Of a stretch of 64,000 nucleotides of DNA, positions 45,255-54,094 are shown one piece after another. This DNA is from Rhynchopus sp. YZ270_cl-10. Lineage: Eukaryota > Euglenozoa > Diplonemea > Diplonemida > Diplonemidae. The position numbers and the translations under genes were made by a program. How positions within the stretch are numbered: position 1 is the first letter of the stretch; each line of letters opens with the position of its first letter. The stretch is from assembly GCA_964035575.1 (NCBI GenBank), contig OZ037921.1, forward strand, positions 888,501-952,500, in the 5' to 3' direction. The notes under the pieces are model-generated. The model saw nothing but the letters and a program-made list of their open reading frames with translations, ran no database searches and was not told the origin of the DNA.

Positions 45255-46919
45255 ATGCAGGCTTCCGCTTTTGACCATGCGTTTAGTACTGAGCATACTC
45301 ATATGTCGCATGGGTCACATGGTGAATCCGCGCCGTTGTTTACACCGAACGTTGTGGACTCTGTCAGGTCGTCTATACTATGTGGTCCATTGGAGACGCC
45401 TGTGGAGCCGAGCTACGCGGCTGAGGCTTCGTCTGACTCTGGGTCTTCTACTGACGATGATGACGTCGAAATGGACGGTGTAGTTATCTATGAACGTGCC
45501 GGGGTGAATCAGCGTATTAGAGAACTAAATGGCATCCAACACGGCATACCGGATGTCAATAAACTAGAATTTCATCAATGGGAATCGGTGCACCCACACT
45601 ACCTTGAGCATTTTCGAGCAAATTGGAATCCCAATAATGACCATTCTGATGTCTCCAGGTCTGCGTTATCAGAGCCGTATGGGGGGGAGCTTTCTGACGA
45701 AGAAGAGAGGGCGGTTTGCACTGACATACCTCAAGCGGTGGTTATGTATACTTCTGAAGGGTTTCCCGTTGGGGTCTCCGTATCGGTTCCATTGTCCGAA
45801 TCATTAGGCGTCTTAGAAATTGTTGAAGGTGTTCCCGCCTCTCTGGTTACCCCCGAAGTTATCGACATCACAAAACTTCTTGAAGCAGATGCCTGGAGAG
45901 GAAGAGACACCTTCGCAGCCCTCTCTCTCGGCGCTATTCTTACTATCACTACAATATTGGCCTGGGTTATTCCTGGGTTAGATTTGTTGGGAGAAAATGG
46001 GTCGACAGAAGGGTCGAGAGACTCCGTTTCTTACACTTATACGGTATATGAGGAAACCCAGGTAATGTCTGTTGTGTTATCAGGGGCGGTGGGGTGTACG
46101 ATGCATATTATAGCATGTGTATCGGTGTTTGCGTTGTGGTTGGATAGGCATAGGAGGTGTTGTACGAAAAAGGGGTTGAGGTGTGCGGTGTGGTGTGCTG
46201 CAGGGTGTGCGGTGCTGGCATATGTTGCGCTGGGGGCAAGCATTGTACGACACGAAGCATGGCTTATTTCAGAACGCAACACCGCTACCCCCTCTGCCGC
46301 CCCTTCCTTCGACACTGCGCCGAACCGTAACATCGCGCCCTATGCCGCCGCCATCTCCTTCTCCCTCCTCTCCCTCTCCTTCCTCTTCTCTGTCGCACGC
46401 TGTGTCATCGCCAAACGCGGTGTCAACAAAATCCACATCGCAACCCTCGATGGAATCTCCGCATCACTCTTAGGTCTGGCCCTTTCCATATACTATATCC
46501 TAAGAGAAGGATCAGATGGGGTTGACGCTGTGTTTGGGACAAACCAAGCATTAGGCGCAACAGGTACGTTTGATGCGAGTGGAAGAGCGGTGTATATTTG
46601 GGGGGAAACGGAGAAGCTCTCGGAGAGAGGGTTTTTGCGATGTGCGGGGGCATTTATTGCGGGGACAGCAGCGTTGGTGTTGGCGTGCATTGCGATAGTG
46701 GTGTTAAAGTGGAAGGCGCATTCTGCGTGTACAAAGAAAGCGTCTGTGGTGTTAAGTGCTCTGCTCCTCTTTGCATCACTGCTCCACGCTGCCACAGCGT
46801 TCGACACCCACGAAGCCACCCCCGCCTGGCTAAAAAACTTCGGCCTTACCTTCGGCTTCACCCTCCTCAGTGTCTACTTCGTTTTTATTGTTGCAACGAA
46901 GTTGGTGGCCCCGCTTTAA
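45255..46919 (+). CDS. Orphan eight-helix membrane protein (554 aa)
   Basis: The frame is open from 44976, but the upstream part encodes only Pro/Ser from the pyrimidine leader, so I start at MQASAFDHAF (45255). The N-terminal 215 residues are soluble and acidic (SSDSGSSTDDDDVEMDG, DEEERAVC). Eight hydrophobic helices follow at about 218-241, 269-294, 307-333, 360-388, 395-418, 457-482, 494-516 and 525-551, with a short positive C-terminal end. No signal peptide. No transporter or receptor motif that I know is visible, so substrate and role are unknown. Synonymous codon choice switches between C-ending blocks (46,270-46,450) and G-ending blocks (46,560-46,760). Likely complete. Confidence 0.85.
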   Translation: MQASAFDHAFSTEHTHMSHGSHGESAPLFTPNVVDSVRSSILCGPLETPVEPSYAAEASSDSGSSTDDDDVEMDGVVIYERAGVNQRIRELNGIQHGIPDVNKLEFHQWESVHPHYLEHFRANWNPNNDHSDVSRSALSEPYGGELSDEEERAVCTDIPQAVVMYTSEGFPVGVSVSVPLSESLGVLEIVEGVPASLVTPEVIDITKLLEADAWRGRDTFAALSLGAILTITTILAWVIPGLDLLGENGSTEGSRDSVSYTYTVYEETQVMSVVLSGAVGCTMHIIACVSVFALWLDRHRRCCTKKGLRCAVWCAAGCAVLAYVALGASIVRHEAWLISERNTATPSAAPSFDTAPNRNIAPYAAAISFSLLSLSFLFSVARCVIAKRGVNKIHIATLDGISASLLGLALSIYYILREGSDGVDAVFGTNQALGATGTFDASGRAVYIWGETEKLSERGFLRCAGAFIAGTAALVLACIAIVVLKWKAHSACTKKASVVLSALLLFASLLHAATAFDTHEATPAWLKNFGLTFGFTLLSVYFVFIVATKLVAPL

Positions 46920-48095
46920 AGAGAAATCGGATGGTGGTTTGGAAATTCTATGGGAGGGGTAATCCATGAAAAAAGCTTTGTACAGCAAACACTGTAAAAA
47001 CTTAGGATGGGGGTTTTGGGCATTTCAAAACTCTAAGGGTTTTTCAACTGATATTTGTAGTGTAATGGATAATGAAGGGAAAGAAGAAGAAGAAGAAAGC
47101 TTTGATGGTGTTTGGAAAGAAAAGAAAAGCAAAAGAATGGGTAATTCAGTCAGGAGTGCGGGTATATTGTTTGTTGTGTGTTTTTGTAATCAATGAAAAG
47201 GCAATTCCTGTGCGGGGTGTTTGTCATTGCAAGCAGAGGAAGGCGGTAGTTCCTGAGTGGATTATTTGCCAGTATGTGTGTGGGGAGTGGGGGGGGTTTT
47301 TTTTTGGGTAGGGAAATAAATCAGGGGAGGTTCTGAAATGTGTTATCAGCTCTTTGCTTTGTTTCTCCTCTCGATTCGATTTTTTTTTTAAATACAGCAC
47401 GTCTTCTGCCCCCTTTTTTTTGTTCGAAAAAATTGTTGGAAAAATGTCGGAAAAAAATGTCTTTTCGTATTTTTCTAAGCACGAACTTTGATACCACCCG
47501 GTCATGTACCAAGGTACCTTGTCACGAGCGGGCTGTTGTATTTCAAGTCAATTGATTTTAACCACATAAACCCTTTCAAAACCCCCTCCCTCTCTCTTGG
47601 TGATTTGAGAGAAGTCATCAATATCTTTTTGGGGTCTTAATACAGTACACCAAATATGGTTGGTGTTCAAAAAAGTCGCCAAATTACCCAAAAAAAAAAA
47701 TACCCCAAATTTGCTTTATTTGGATGCCAATTTTCTTTGGGAGTACTGCAAACCCGTCTCCTGCGAGCAAGAGACAGTCATGTTTCAACCCGTGCGATGC
47801 AGTGTAACACGATGCTGGAGTGAAGTGTATTTCCTTTCAGTTATAAAAAAAGGGTAACCAGAGAGAGAGTTACCAACTTTTTTTTGGGGAAGAGGGGGTG
47901 TGCGAAGTTAGTGTGCTACTTCGGAAACCTAAACGTTCAAAAAAAACAGCTAAAAAAAAAAAACTTGAGAAGATCTTTTCTACAAATTTGGCGATTTTAT
48001 TCTTTGTTTTGATGCATTTATGTGTTTTTGTAATCCGTTCGTCTTTCACGTTTATTGCCACACCCCCTCGCCCTCATGCTACTCCCCCCTTTCAA
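46920..48095. other. Spacer, no gene seen
   Basis: 3' flank of the membrane-protein gene, then A/T-rich sequence. A 3' half of repeat E lies at 47500-47551. No credible frame. Confidence 0.5.
47500..47553 (+). repeat. Repeat E, 3' half
   Basis: CACCCGGTCATGTACCAAGG, then TTGTCACGAGCGGGCTGTTG and TATTTCAAGTCAATTGATTT. Confidence 0.7.
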
Positions 48096-48140
48096 GGTGA
48101 CTGAGCACGAGAGGCTTAGGTTCATCTTATAAACCCCCCC
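48096..48140 (+). repeat. A-type hairpin module (wobble variant)
   Basis: CTGAGC (48101-48106), ACGAGAG, GCTTAG (48114-48119), then GTTCATCTTATAAACC. The A-to-G change in the 5' arm keeps pairing by a G-T wobble. Confidence 0.8.
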
Positions 48141-48395
48141 ATTTTTTAACCTTATTCGAATACCGGCACCGCACAGTAGTAGCGCCACTTCTACACCCGT
48201 TTGTTTTAGGTCAACGTCCCCGAGGTACGTCTTTGGGAAGAAACAAATACACCAGTGAATTCTGTCCATTATATTAATGGCAAGCTACACACTGATACAA
48301 CAATTTATCAAAAAAAAAGAATTTCTTTCTTTGTGGTGTAGTGCCGCGCATTGTTACTCGCAGGTCAGCCGGTAGCTGTGGTATCCCCCCCCTAT

Positions 48396-48571
48396 GTATG
48401 TGCACGAGAGGCACATTCATCTTTATGTCTTCTTTTTTTTTTAAAGTGTAGGTCGTACCTGCATCTAAGATGTTTGCACGCCGCCACCCTGCACCATCCC
48501 CCTTTTTTTAAGGCACCGTTTAAGTCACGAGAGGACTTTGTATTTCAATCTTTTGGCAACACTTTAAGGCG
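48396..48571 (+). repeat. Cluster of three hairpin modules with different stems
   Basis: (1) ATGTGC (48398-48403), ACGAGAG, GCACAT (48411-48416), then TCATCTTTATGTCTTC. (2) A B'-like hairpin at about 48,453-48,480 (TGCATC / GATGTTTGCA). (3) AAGTC (48532-48536), ACGAGAG, GACTT (48544-48548), then TGTATTTCAATC. They are separated by T-runs ending TTTTAAAG or TTTTAAGG. Modules 1 and 3 share the loop exactly but have unrelated stems. Confidence 0.8.
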
Positions 48572-48670
48572 ATTTAGCAAATGAGGTTTAGTATCTTTCC
48601 CCCTCTCTCGTTAGTGCCTCTGCTTATGGTGTCCGGTGGTGCGTTTACACAGTTTTCTTTCTTTTGTTTA

Positions 48671-48720
48671 AGGAGACCAAAGCCTGAGAGGCTTAGGGAC
48701 ATCTTATAAACTATTCGTTA
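48671..48720 (+). repeat. A-type hairpin module
   Basis: CCAAAGC-CTGAGAG-GCTTAGG with one mismatch, then GACATCTTATAAACTATTC. Confidence 0.7.
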
Positions 48721-49302
48721 TTTTCTTCTTCTTCTTTTCTTTTTTTCCACTGCCTATACGTTGTGCCACTCGGGGCGCACTAACTCCACCACAAAACCCT
48801 TTCTCACAAAGATGTAGCCGTACTAGCAATAAGAACGAACAGTGGCATGTTGCAACGTTGCACCATAACCACCATTCCAACGGGGAATAGAAAGAAAAAA
48901 AAATGAAATGAAAAAAGAAAAAAGAAAAAGACACAAAGTGACGAGCCTTAATCAGCCGTGTCTCGTAGTCTTCTCCCGACAGTGAACCCTCCCCCAATGA
49001 AATGTTATGCCTGAGCGATCAACTAGATTGGCACCCTTTTTGCTATTTTATTTGCGCCCCTTTTTTTTGTGTTTGTGTGTTCACCACCAGAGGCTCCGGA
49101 AGTGGGGAATAGTTGAAATGACAGTGTTGTGTGGCATTTACCCTGTAGTTAATGTATCGACGTTGATTTTTTCATTTTTTTGACATTGTTTTTTTTTGTA
49201 AAAGAGGCATAAGTCTGTTGCCCATGAGGGCCAGATATCTGTTGTCCTTTGCGCACATTCAGTCGAAAGCCCTATTGGGCAGCTGCAAGAGAGAGGGGTT
49301 GG
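48721..49302. other. Spacer, no gene seen
   Basis: A/T-run-rich sequence with no coding frame or recognisable repeat. Confidence 0.4.
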
Positions 49303-49372
49303 TTTGTGCTTTCATCCGGATGGCTGGCATCGTACGTAGGTCAGTCAGAGGTGCCTGCATCAACAAACTGTT
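49303..49372 (+). repeat. Dispersed repeat B, copy 7
   Basis: TGTGCTTTCATCCGGATGGC, TGGCATCGTACGTAGGTCAG, GTGCCTGCATCAACAAACTG, then a T-run. It has the best D-arm-like match (GTAGGTCAGTCAGAGG). Confidence 0.8.
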
Positions 49373-49529
49373 TTTTTGTTTCGAGTTCAGGGATTGTCCA
49401 GGCAATGCCATAAAAACAACCCGGTTTTGTCTTCTCTTTGGTTTGTTTTCTGTGCTCCGTTTATGTTCCCTGCATCTGTAAACCGCGCTTGCGTGCTCAA
49501 TCCATCCCGCACCCTTTTTTGGTTCTTCA

Positions 49530-49678
49530 GGTGACCCAACGCGAGAGGCTTACGCGACAGTGAAGTAAGTAATTTGACTTGTATTTTCACCGTTGGTTTA
49601 CAACGGTGGAACGACAAGTCAAGTCATTTACTTCAGCGTCATGTAGGCTCATCTTGCCCAAACTTTTCTCTTTAGTAT
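49530..49678 (+). repeat. A-type module split by a foldback insertion
   Basis: AACGCGAGAGGCTTA at 49539-49553 and GGCTCATCTTGCCCAAACTT at 49646 are the two halves of an A module. Between them lie about 90 bases with outer arms TGAAGTAA/TTACTTCA and GACTTG/CAAGTC (49561-49581 and 49615-49635) and an inner perfect hairpin CACCGTTG-GTTTA-CAACGGTG (49588-49608). Confidence 0.7.
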
Positions 49679-49725
49679 TTAGTCCTTAGTTTCCCCAGCC
49701 TCATTTTTTTTTCTCTCTGTGTATG

Positions 49726-49757
49726 CGTCTGCAGAGACGTTTTGCACTGCCAATTTG
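49726..49757 (+). repeat. B'-type hairpin module
   Basis: CGTCTGCAGAGACG (CGTC/GACG stem), then TTTTGCACTGCCAATTTG. Confidence 0.55.
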
Positions 49758-49987
49758 TTTTTGAATGAAACTCTGTTTTTTTTAGATAGTGCTTGCCGAA
49801 TTACTCCCCATACTTATTCACTCAGAGACAACTAATTCGAGCAATTTACGGGGGGAAAAATTCTCTCTTTTTTTTCCCTTCGTTTCTTTTGACTGAATAT
49901 CAAAAGGAAGAGTTTTTTTTGCTGTTTACGTCATTTGTATGCTTTCTCTTCTTTGAATAGAAAGTATATGAAATCGCTGTTGTTCAA

Positions 49988-50036
49988 GGTGGCTAAGCAC
50001 AAGAGGCTTAGGTTCATCAATTACAAACTGCACTTT
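49988..50036 (+). repeat. A-type hairpin module
   Basis: CTAAGC-ACAAGAG-GCTTAG at 49994-50012, then GTTCATCAATTACAAACTGC. Confidence 0.75.
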
Positions 50037-50339
50037 TTTGGTTACTTTATGTCTGCACTTTAGACCCTCTCGCTCAGTCAGGAGCATCCTCTGCGGGGGT
50101 CAAGGGAATACCTTTTACGACCCCGAACTGCCCCAAAACGGCTATTTCGGGTTAAGCCCCGAAAGGGAAACCCCCTCCCTCCCCATGCGCCCACTTTTCT
50201 TGTGCAAGAAACCAAAAAGCAAAAAAAAGCAAAAAAAAAAAAAAAACGACCACCACGACCAGAGCTCGCGCTAAAGTCCATCCCTCATCCCGGGATTTTT
50301 GGGGGTTTTGGTAGGAACGTTTTTTTTTTGCAGTACGGG

Positions 50340-51040
50340 GATTTCATTAAGAAACCAGAAGTTCTAATATTGTTGAGTAAGACCACCACATAGTGGACTT
50401 GCATGTACATGTGACCCCGCCGTGGAACGCAATTGGCTCGGAAAGTCAAAAGAAAGAGGAGAAAAAAGAAAAGGGAAAAAAAAAAAAGTTGGTTACCGTG
50501 CGCCTGCGGCGCTGCCTGTTCCCTTCCAGTTTCTACAGGCAAACACTTTACCCCCTTTACCTTACACTGACGGGTTTTGACCAAAACCAAGAACTTGTCC
50601 ATTTCGGCAAATTGACCCCACCACAGAACGGACGAATTCCGGAAATGCAAATGCCAGTGTTTTCGCGCATTTTCATGTTGCAAGACGTTCAGGATCAGGG
50701 AGAGAAAATCTGGCTGTGGGATTTACATTGGCCCTCTTTACCCACATGGATTTTGACCAAAACCAAAAAATTGGCCATTTCGGCAAAGTGACCCCACCAC
50801 AGCGCGGACGGATTCCGGAAATTCCAATCGCGGTATGTTTTGGGGCTGAAAACCCACTGATTTTCAGGAGAAAAATTGCTTCCAAATCTCGGAATTTTCC
50901 GAATTTTCCTGAAAATGACCCTTGTTTACGAGTATGGGTTCATATTTTGCGAAAATTTAAGTCACTAAAATTTTGTCCATTTTTCCGTATTCACCCCACC
51001 ACAAGCCGGGATTGGCCCGGAAATGCCACAAAACGGGGTT
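50340..51040 (-). mobile_element. Dispersed element G, copy 2 (reverse orientation)
   Basis: Reverse complement of 18782-19500: TTTTGACCAAAACCAAGAAC, the TTTACGAGTATGGGTTCATA segment and CCCCACCACAAGCCGGGATT all match. The GTGCGCCTGCGGCGC core lies at about 50,498-50,512. Confidence 0.75.
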
Positions 51041-51502
51041 TCCGGGCCTCCCCAGCTAACCTTTTCAAGGAACGTTTTTCCGTACCCGAAATCCATTTTT
51101 TCCCCATTTTTTCCCATAATTAGCGCGACCACTGTCCACGACGATGCATGGAGTGACTCCGGCATCGAGGGAGTTTTTTTTTAGATGTCCAACAACTCTT
51201 CAGCAACTCCGTGTCTCTTTTGTTTCAAGGAAACATATAAAAGGAATCATGGTCATGTATAGACACATGGCACATATGTCACCTGCTTGGTCGCCGTGTA
51301 TGCGACTCATATAATTCTCAAAAAAATACCTCGCCCTTTCCCCTTTTAGCACGTGTGTCTGCACTCTTTAAGTTACATGACACCAATGTCACGTGCACAG
51401 CACATCGGCCATCTACCCCCTTTTAATTACCTACATAGTGTCACTCATTTGACCGTTTCTTGAGGTGTACATGAGCTGCTTATTATCCTATCCCCTCTTT
51501 TT
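51041..51502. other. Spacer, no gene seen
   Basis: Short A/T-rich spacer with ACATGTCAC-type motifs near 51,270-51,420. No gene. Confidence 0.4.
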
Positions 51503-51545
51503 TAGGTGTAAGGTCCAAGCATGAGGCTCAAGTTCATCTTATATG
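51503..51545 (+). repeat. A-type hairpin module (degenerate)
   Basis: CCAAGCATGAGGCTCAAG then TTCATCTTATATGG. Tail conserved, stem shortened. Confidence 0.5.
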
Positions 51546-52235
51546 GTGTGATTCAAGGGGTACGGGGAACCCACGGGAGAACCACGGAGGAACCTCGGAG
51601 AACTGCTAGGGGGTATACTTTTTTTTTTGTTGTTCTCGGTTTCTGTCACAAGGGGAAAATGACCACAAATTTGACTGAGAGAGGTCACCACGGGTTTGTA
51701 TTGGTTGAAACGTGCCAAAAATGGCATTTTCGCGCGGAAAAATAACGGCGAGGAAAAAATCCCTTGAAAAAAAATGAACCGCCCGTATGTAGTGTGTACT
51801 GTACTGTACTGTACTGTACTGTACTGTACTGTACTGTACTGTACTGTACTGTACTGTACTGTACTGTACTGTACTGTACTGTACTGTACTGTACTGTACT
51901 GTACTGTACTGTACTGTACTGTACTGTACTGTACTGTACTGTACTGTACTGTACTGTACTGTACTGTACTGTACTGTACTGTACTGTACTGTACTGTACT
52001 GTACTGTACTGTACTGTACTGTACTGTACTGTGTGTAATACGCAACTATATATGCCATGACCGCCTTGGAGGCTTTCCCAGTCTGGATGTTTGTGGCACC
52101 CGCGTGCAGGTGGTGGTCTCGAAGCCCCCCGGGTGGCGAAAACCGAAAACAACAAAAAAAAAGTATACCCCCCTTACCGGAGTACCTACGGAAGAACCAC
52201 GGAAGAACCTCGGAGAATCGGTTTGGGTGGTCACA
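51546..52235. mobile_element. Element with inverted inner blocks around a GTACT array
   Basis: GGGGGTATACTTTTTT followed by GTTGTTCTCGG near 51,609-51,645 is the inverse of CCGAAAACAACAAAAAA and GTATACCCCCC near 52,143-52,172. GAACCACGGARGAACCTCGG occurs directly repeated at about 51,578 and 52,193. The pentamer array sits between these blocks. No coding capacity. Confidence 0.55.
51796..52030. repeat. Perfect GTACT pentamer array, 47 copies
   Basis: 235 bases of uninterrupted GTACT units. Because the period is 5, every reading frame stays open; the Tyr/Ser/Thr/Val and Leu/Tyr/Cys/Thr readings are not genes. Confidence 0.97.
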
Positions 52236-52469
52236 CCATTATATTTTTTTTTTTTAAAACTATTGCTGTGGTACGTATCGCCCCAGGAGAAAAAGAAATA
52301 ATGCTTTGCAAGGAATTCTCAGATTTAGTTGATAAAAAAAATTTCCCCCCGGGAAAGGCAGGTCAAGTACTGTTCAGGGTTGGTGGTTTCCATTCCTTTC
52401 TCCACTGCATACCTACTTTTCGCACGCGCTTGTATTCGTCAAACTTCGCGAACGCCACCCTGCGATTCT

Positions 52470-52640
52470 TTAGCCGTATGAAAAAAAAATAAATGGCGCC
52501 GCAGGCGAAAAAAAATAGGGTACGGTGTAAAAATGCTGGTTTACATCACACAGTCACTCAACAAACCCTTTTTTGCGGAGCAAAAAAGGAAAATGGCGCC
52601 GCAGGCAAAAAAAATAAGGGGTACGGTACACAGCGAGCAG
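52470..52640 (+). repeat. Dispersed element M, copy 1
   Basis: Two GGCGCCGCAGGC cores (about 52,493 and 52,594) flank CCCTTTTTTGCGGAGCAAAA. The same arrangement occurs in reverse orientation at about 61,340-61,520. Confidence 0.7.
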
Positions 52641-53317
52641 AAAAATTTTAAGGTTCCATCATTCCAGTCATCTGGGGGTCGGGCGAGGGGTCCCCAAAAG
52701 TCCCAAAAATCCCCTCTTTTTTTTTTCCCCCTCCCAAAAAAATATTTAGTTGATTTCAGCTAAATGCGAACCGCACGATAACCCCCTGTTTAGGATGAGG
52801 GTTGTGTCCTTGAGACTCATTTTCATCTTTCGTTTGGGCTCAAGCATGGATCATGGTATGTCTTCACGATGCGATGTTTTGACTGACTCTTTAAAGATAT
52901 ATCCACGGGTTGCCTACGATCGTAGTACGATATCTTACGATCGTAGCTCTTTTTGATCGCACTACGATCGTAGGCAACCCGTGTACATCAACTCTTTTTG
53001 TTCGTTATAGCTTACAAGGATTTGCCTGGAAAGAGGTTTTTTTGTTTTGTTCTTTCTTTTAAACCTGAATTTTAGCTCGGTAGCAACTTCTGCCAAATAT
53101 CGCCAAAATTCGGGTCAAAATCGGGTGGAGTTTTAAAGTCATTCCTTTGTTGGTACCAGGTACCAATCTCATCTCAGCAAACGTTGTTCAGTGATTCGTG
53201 GGTGACGTTTAACATAACACCAGCAACGCCACAATGGAATCCTTCAATCCAAAAAAACAAAACAAGGGGCAATATTGGAGTGTACCATTGGTAAGCAATG
53301 GGATTTCAATGATGATA
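52641..53317. other. Spacer with one foldback element
   Basis: No gene. Holds the 80-base foldback at 52904 and a TTGGTACCAGGTACCAA palindrome at about 53,150-53,166. Confidence 0.5.
52904..52983. mobile_element. 80-base foldback with perfect 23-bp arms
   Basis: The left arm (52904-52926) starts CACGGGTTGCCTACGATCG and the right arm (52961-52983) is its exact reverse complement. The 34-base centre contains another copy of the TACGATCGTAG palindrome. No coding capacity. Confidence 0.8.
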
Positions 53318-53465
53318 TAGAGTGACGACACCTCCCCTTTTTTTTGCCAGTTGTGTGCAACGTTTAGGAAAGGCAACTTACGCCCACCGACTCCATTTTC
53401 TTGGAGCTTCCAGGATCGTACATGCTCCGTTCCCTACAAATGAGTGGTAAAAAAGTTTTCACAAA
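53318..53465 (+). repeat. Dispersed repeat J, copy 2
   Basis: CGACACCTCCCCTTTT, TTGCCAGTTGTGTGCA and GACTCCATTTTCTTGGAGCT match 28123-28268. Confidence 0.8.
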
Positions 53466-53892
53466 ACAAAAGGAAGGTCTACCTCTCCTTGAATTGAAAG
53501 TACACAGATTTAAAAATCTCTCAAAAAAAAAATTCTCTTCGCGCCCGCATTTTATTAGCTTGTGTGTGCACAGAGAGAGATGTTTTCATGATTTTTCTCT
53601 CTAGTTTTCAACCCCATATGTTCTGCATTTTCTTTTTTTTTTAGCTTTCCCTGGGTTTTCTGTCCATCTGTTATGTTTTTTGTATTCTGTATTAGGTTCT
53701 ATCATTCATGGGTTTTGGTAGCTCATGCTCTCTTTTTTGACCTTTTTTTTTGTCCATTTTTGTGGCTACTATTCCACGATAGTCAAAGCAGTTTTAGTGA
53801 TGTGGACAAAAAAAGCATGGGGGTTATATTCTATGTATTTTTCAAATCAATTTTTGACGGATTGTTAGAGTTCATAATAACACTTCTTTTTG
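53466..53892. other. Spacer, no gene seen
   Basis: T-rich sequence without a convincing frame. The open frame at 53673 is low-complexity Phe/Leu. Confidence 0.4.
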
Positions 53893-54045
53893 GGGAGTGG
53901 CACATATCAGATGTAAACCACGAAATGGATGTGTCTTACCTGTAGGACTGCATGGTTGGAGATTTTTTGGTTGGGTGTCCACCTCGATACAGCCAATCAT
54001 ACCAAAAGGTACACTGTTCACGAGAGGGCTTTGTATTTCAACCGT
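53893..54045 (+). repeat. Dispersed repeat E, copy 5, directly upstream of the peroxiredoxin gene
   Basis: GTGGCACATATCAGATGTAA, CCACGAAATGGATGT, GTAGGACTGCATGGTTGGAG, CAGCCAATCATACC and TTCACGAGAGGGCTTTGTAT, ending TTTCAACC. It ends about 50 bases before the ATG, so it must lie in the leader or promoter. Confidence 0.8.
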
Positions 54046-54094
54046 TTTATCCTCCATTATTCTCACGCAGACAAAAAACCAAAACAAAAACAAA

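Noticed and set aside
51796-52030. Pentamer array as a CRISPR or telomere tract
   Set aside because: There are no spacers, so it is not CRISPR, and GTACT is not a G-rich telomere-type unit. It is a plain microsatellite.
51539-52301. Open frames on both strands through the GTACT array
   Set aside because: A stop-free pentamer gives endless open frames. The peptides are five-residue repeats with no gene context.
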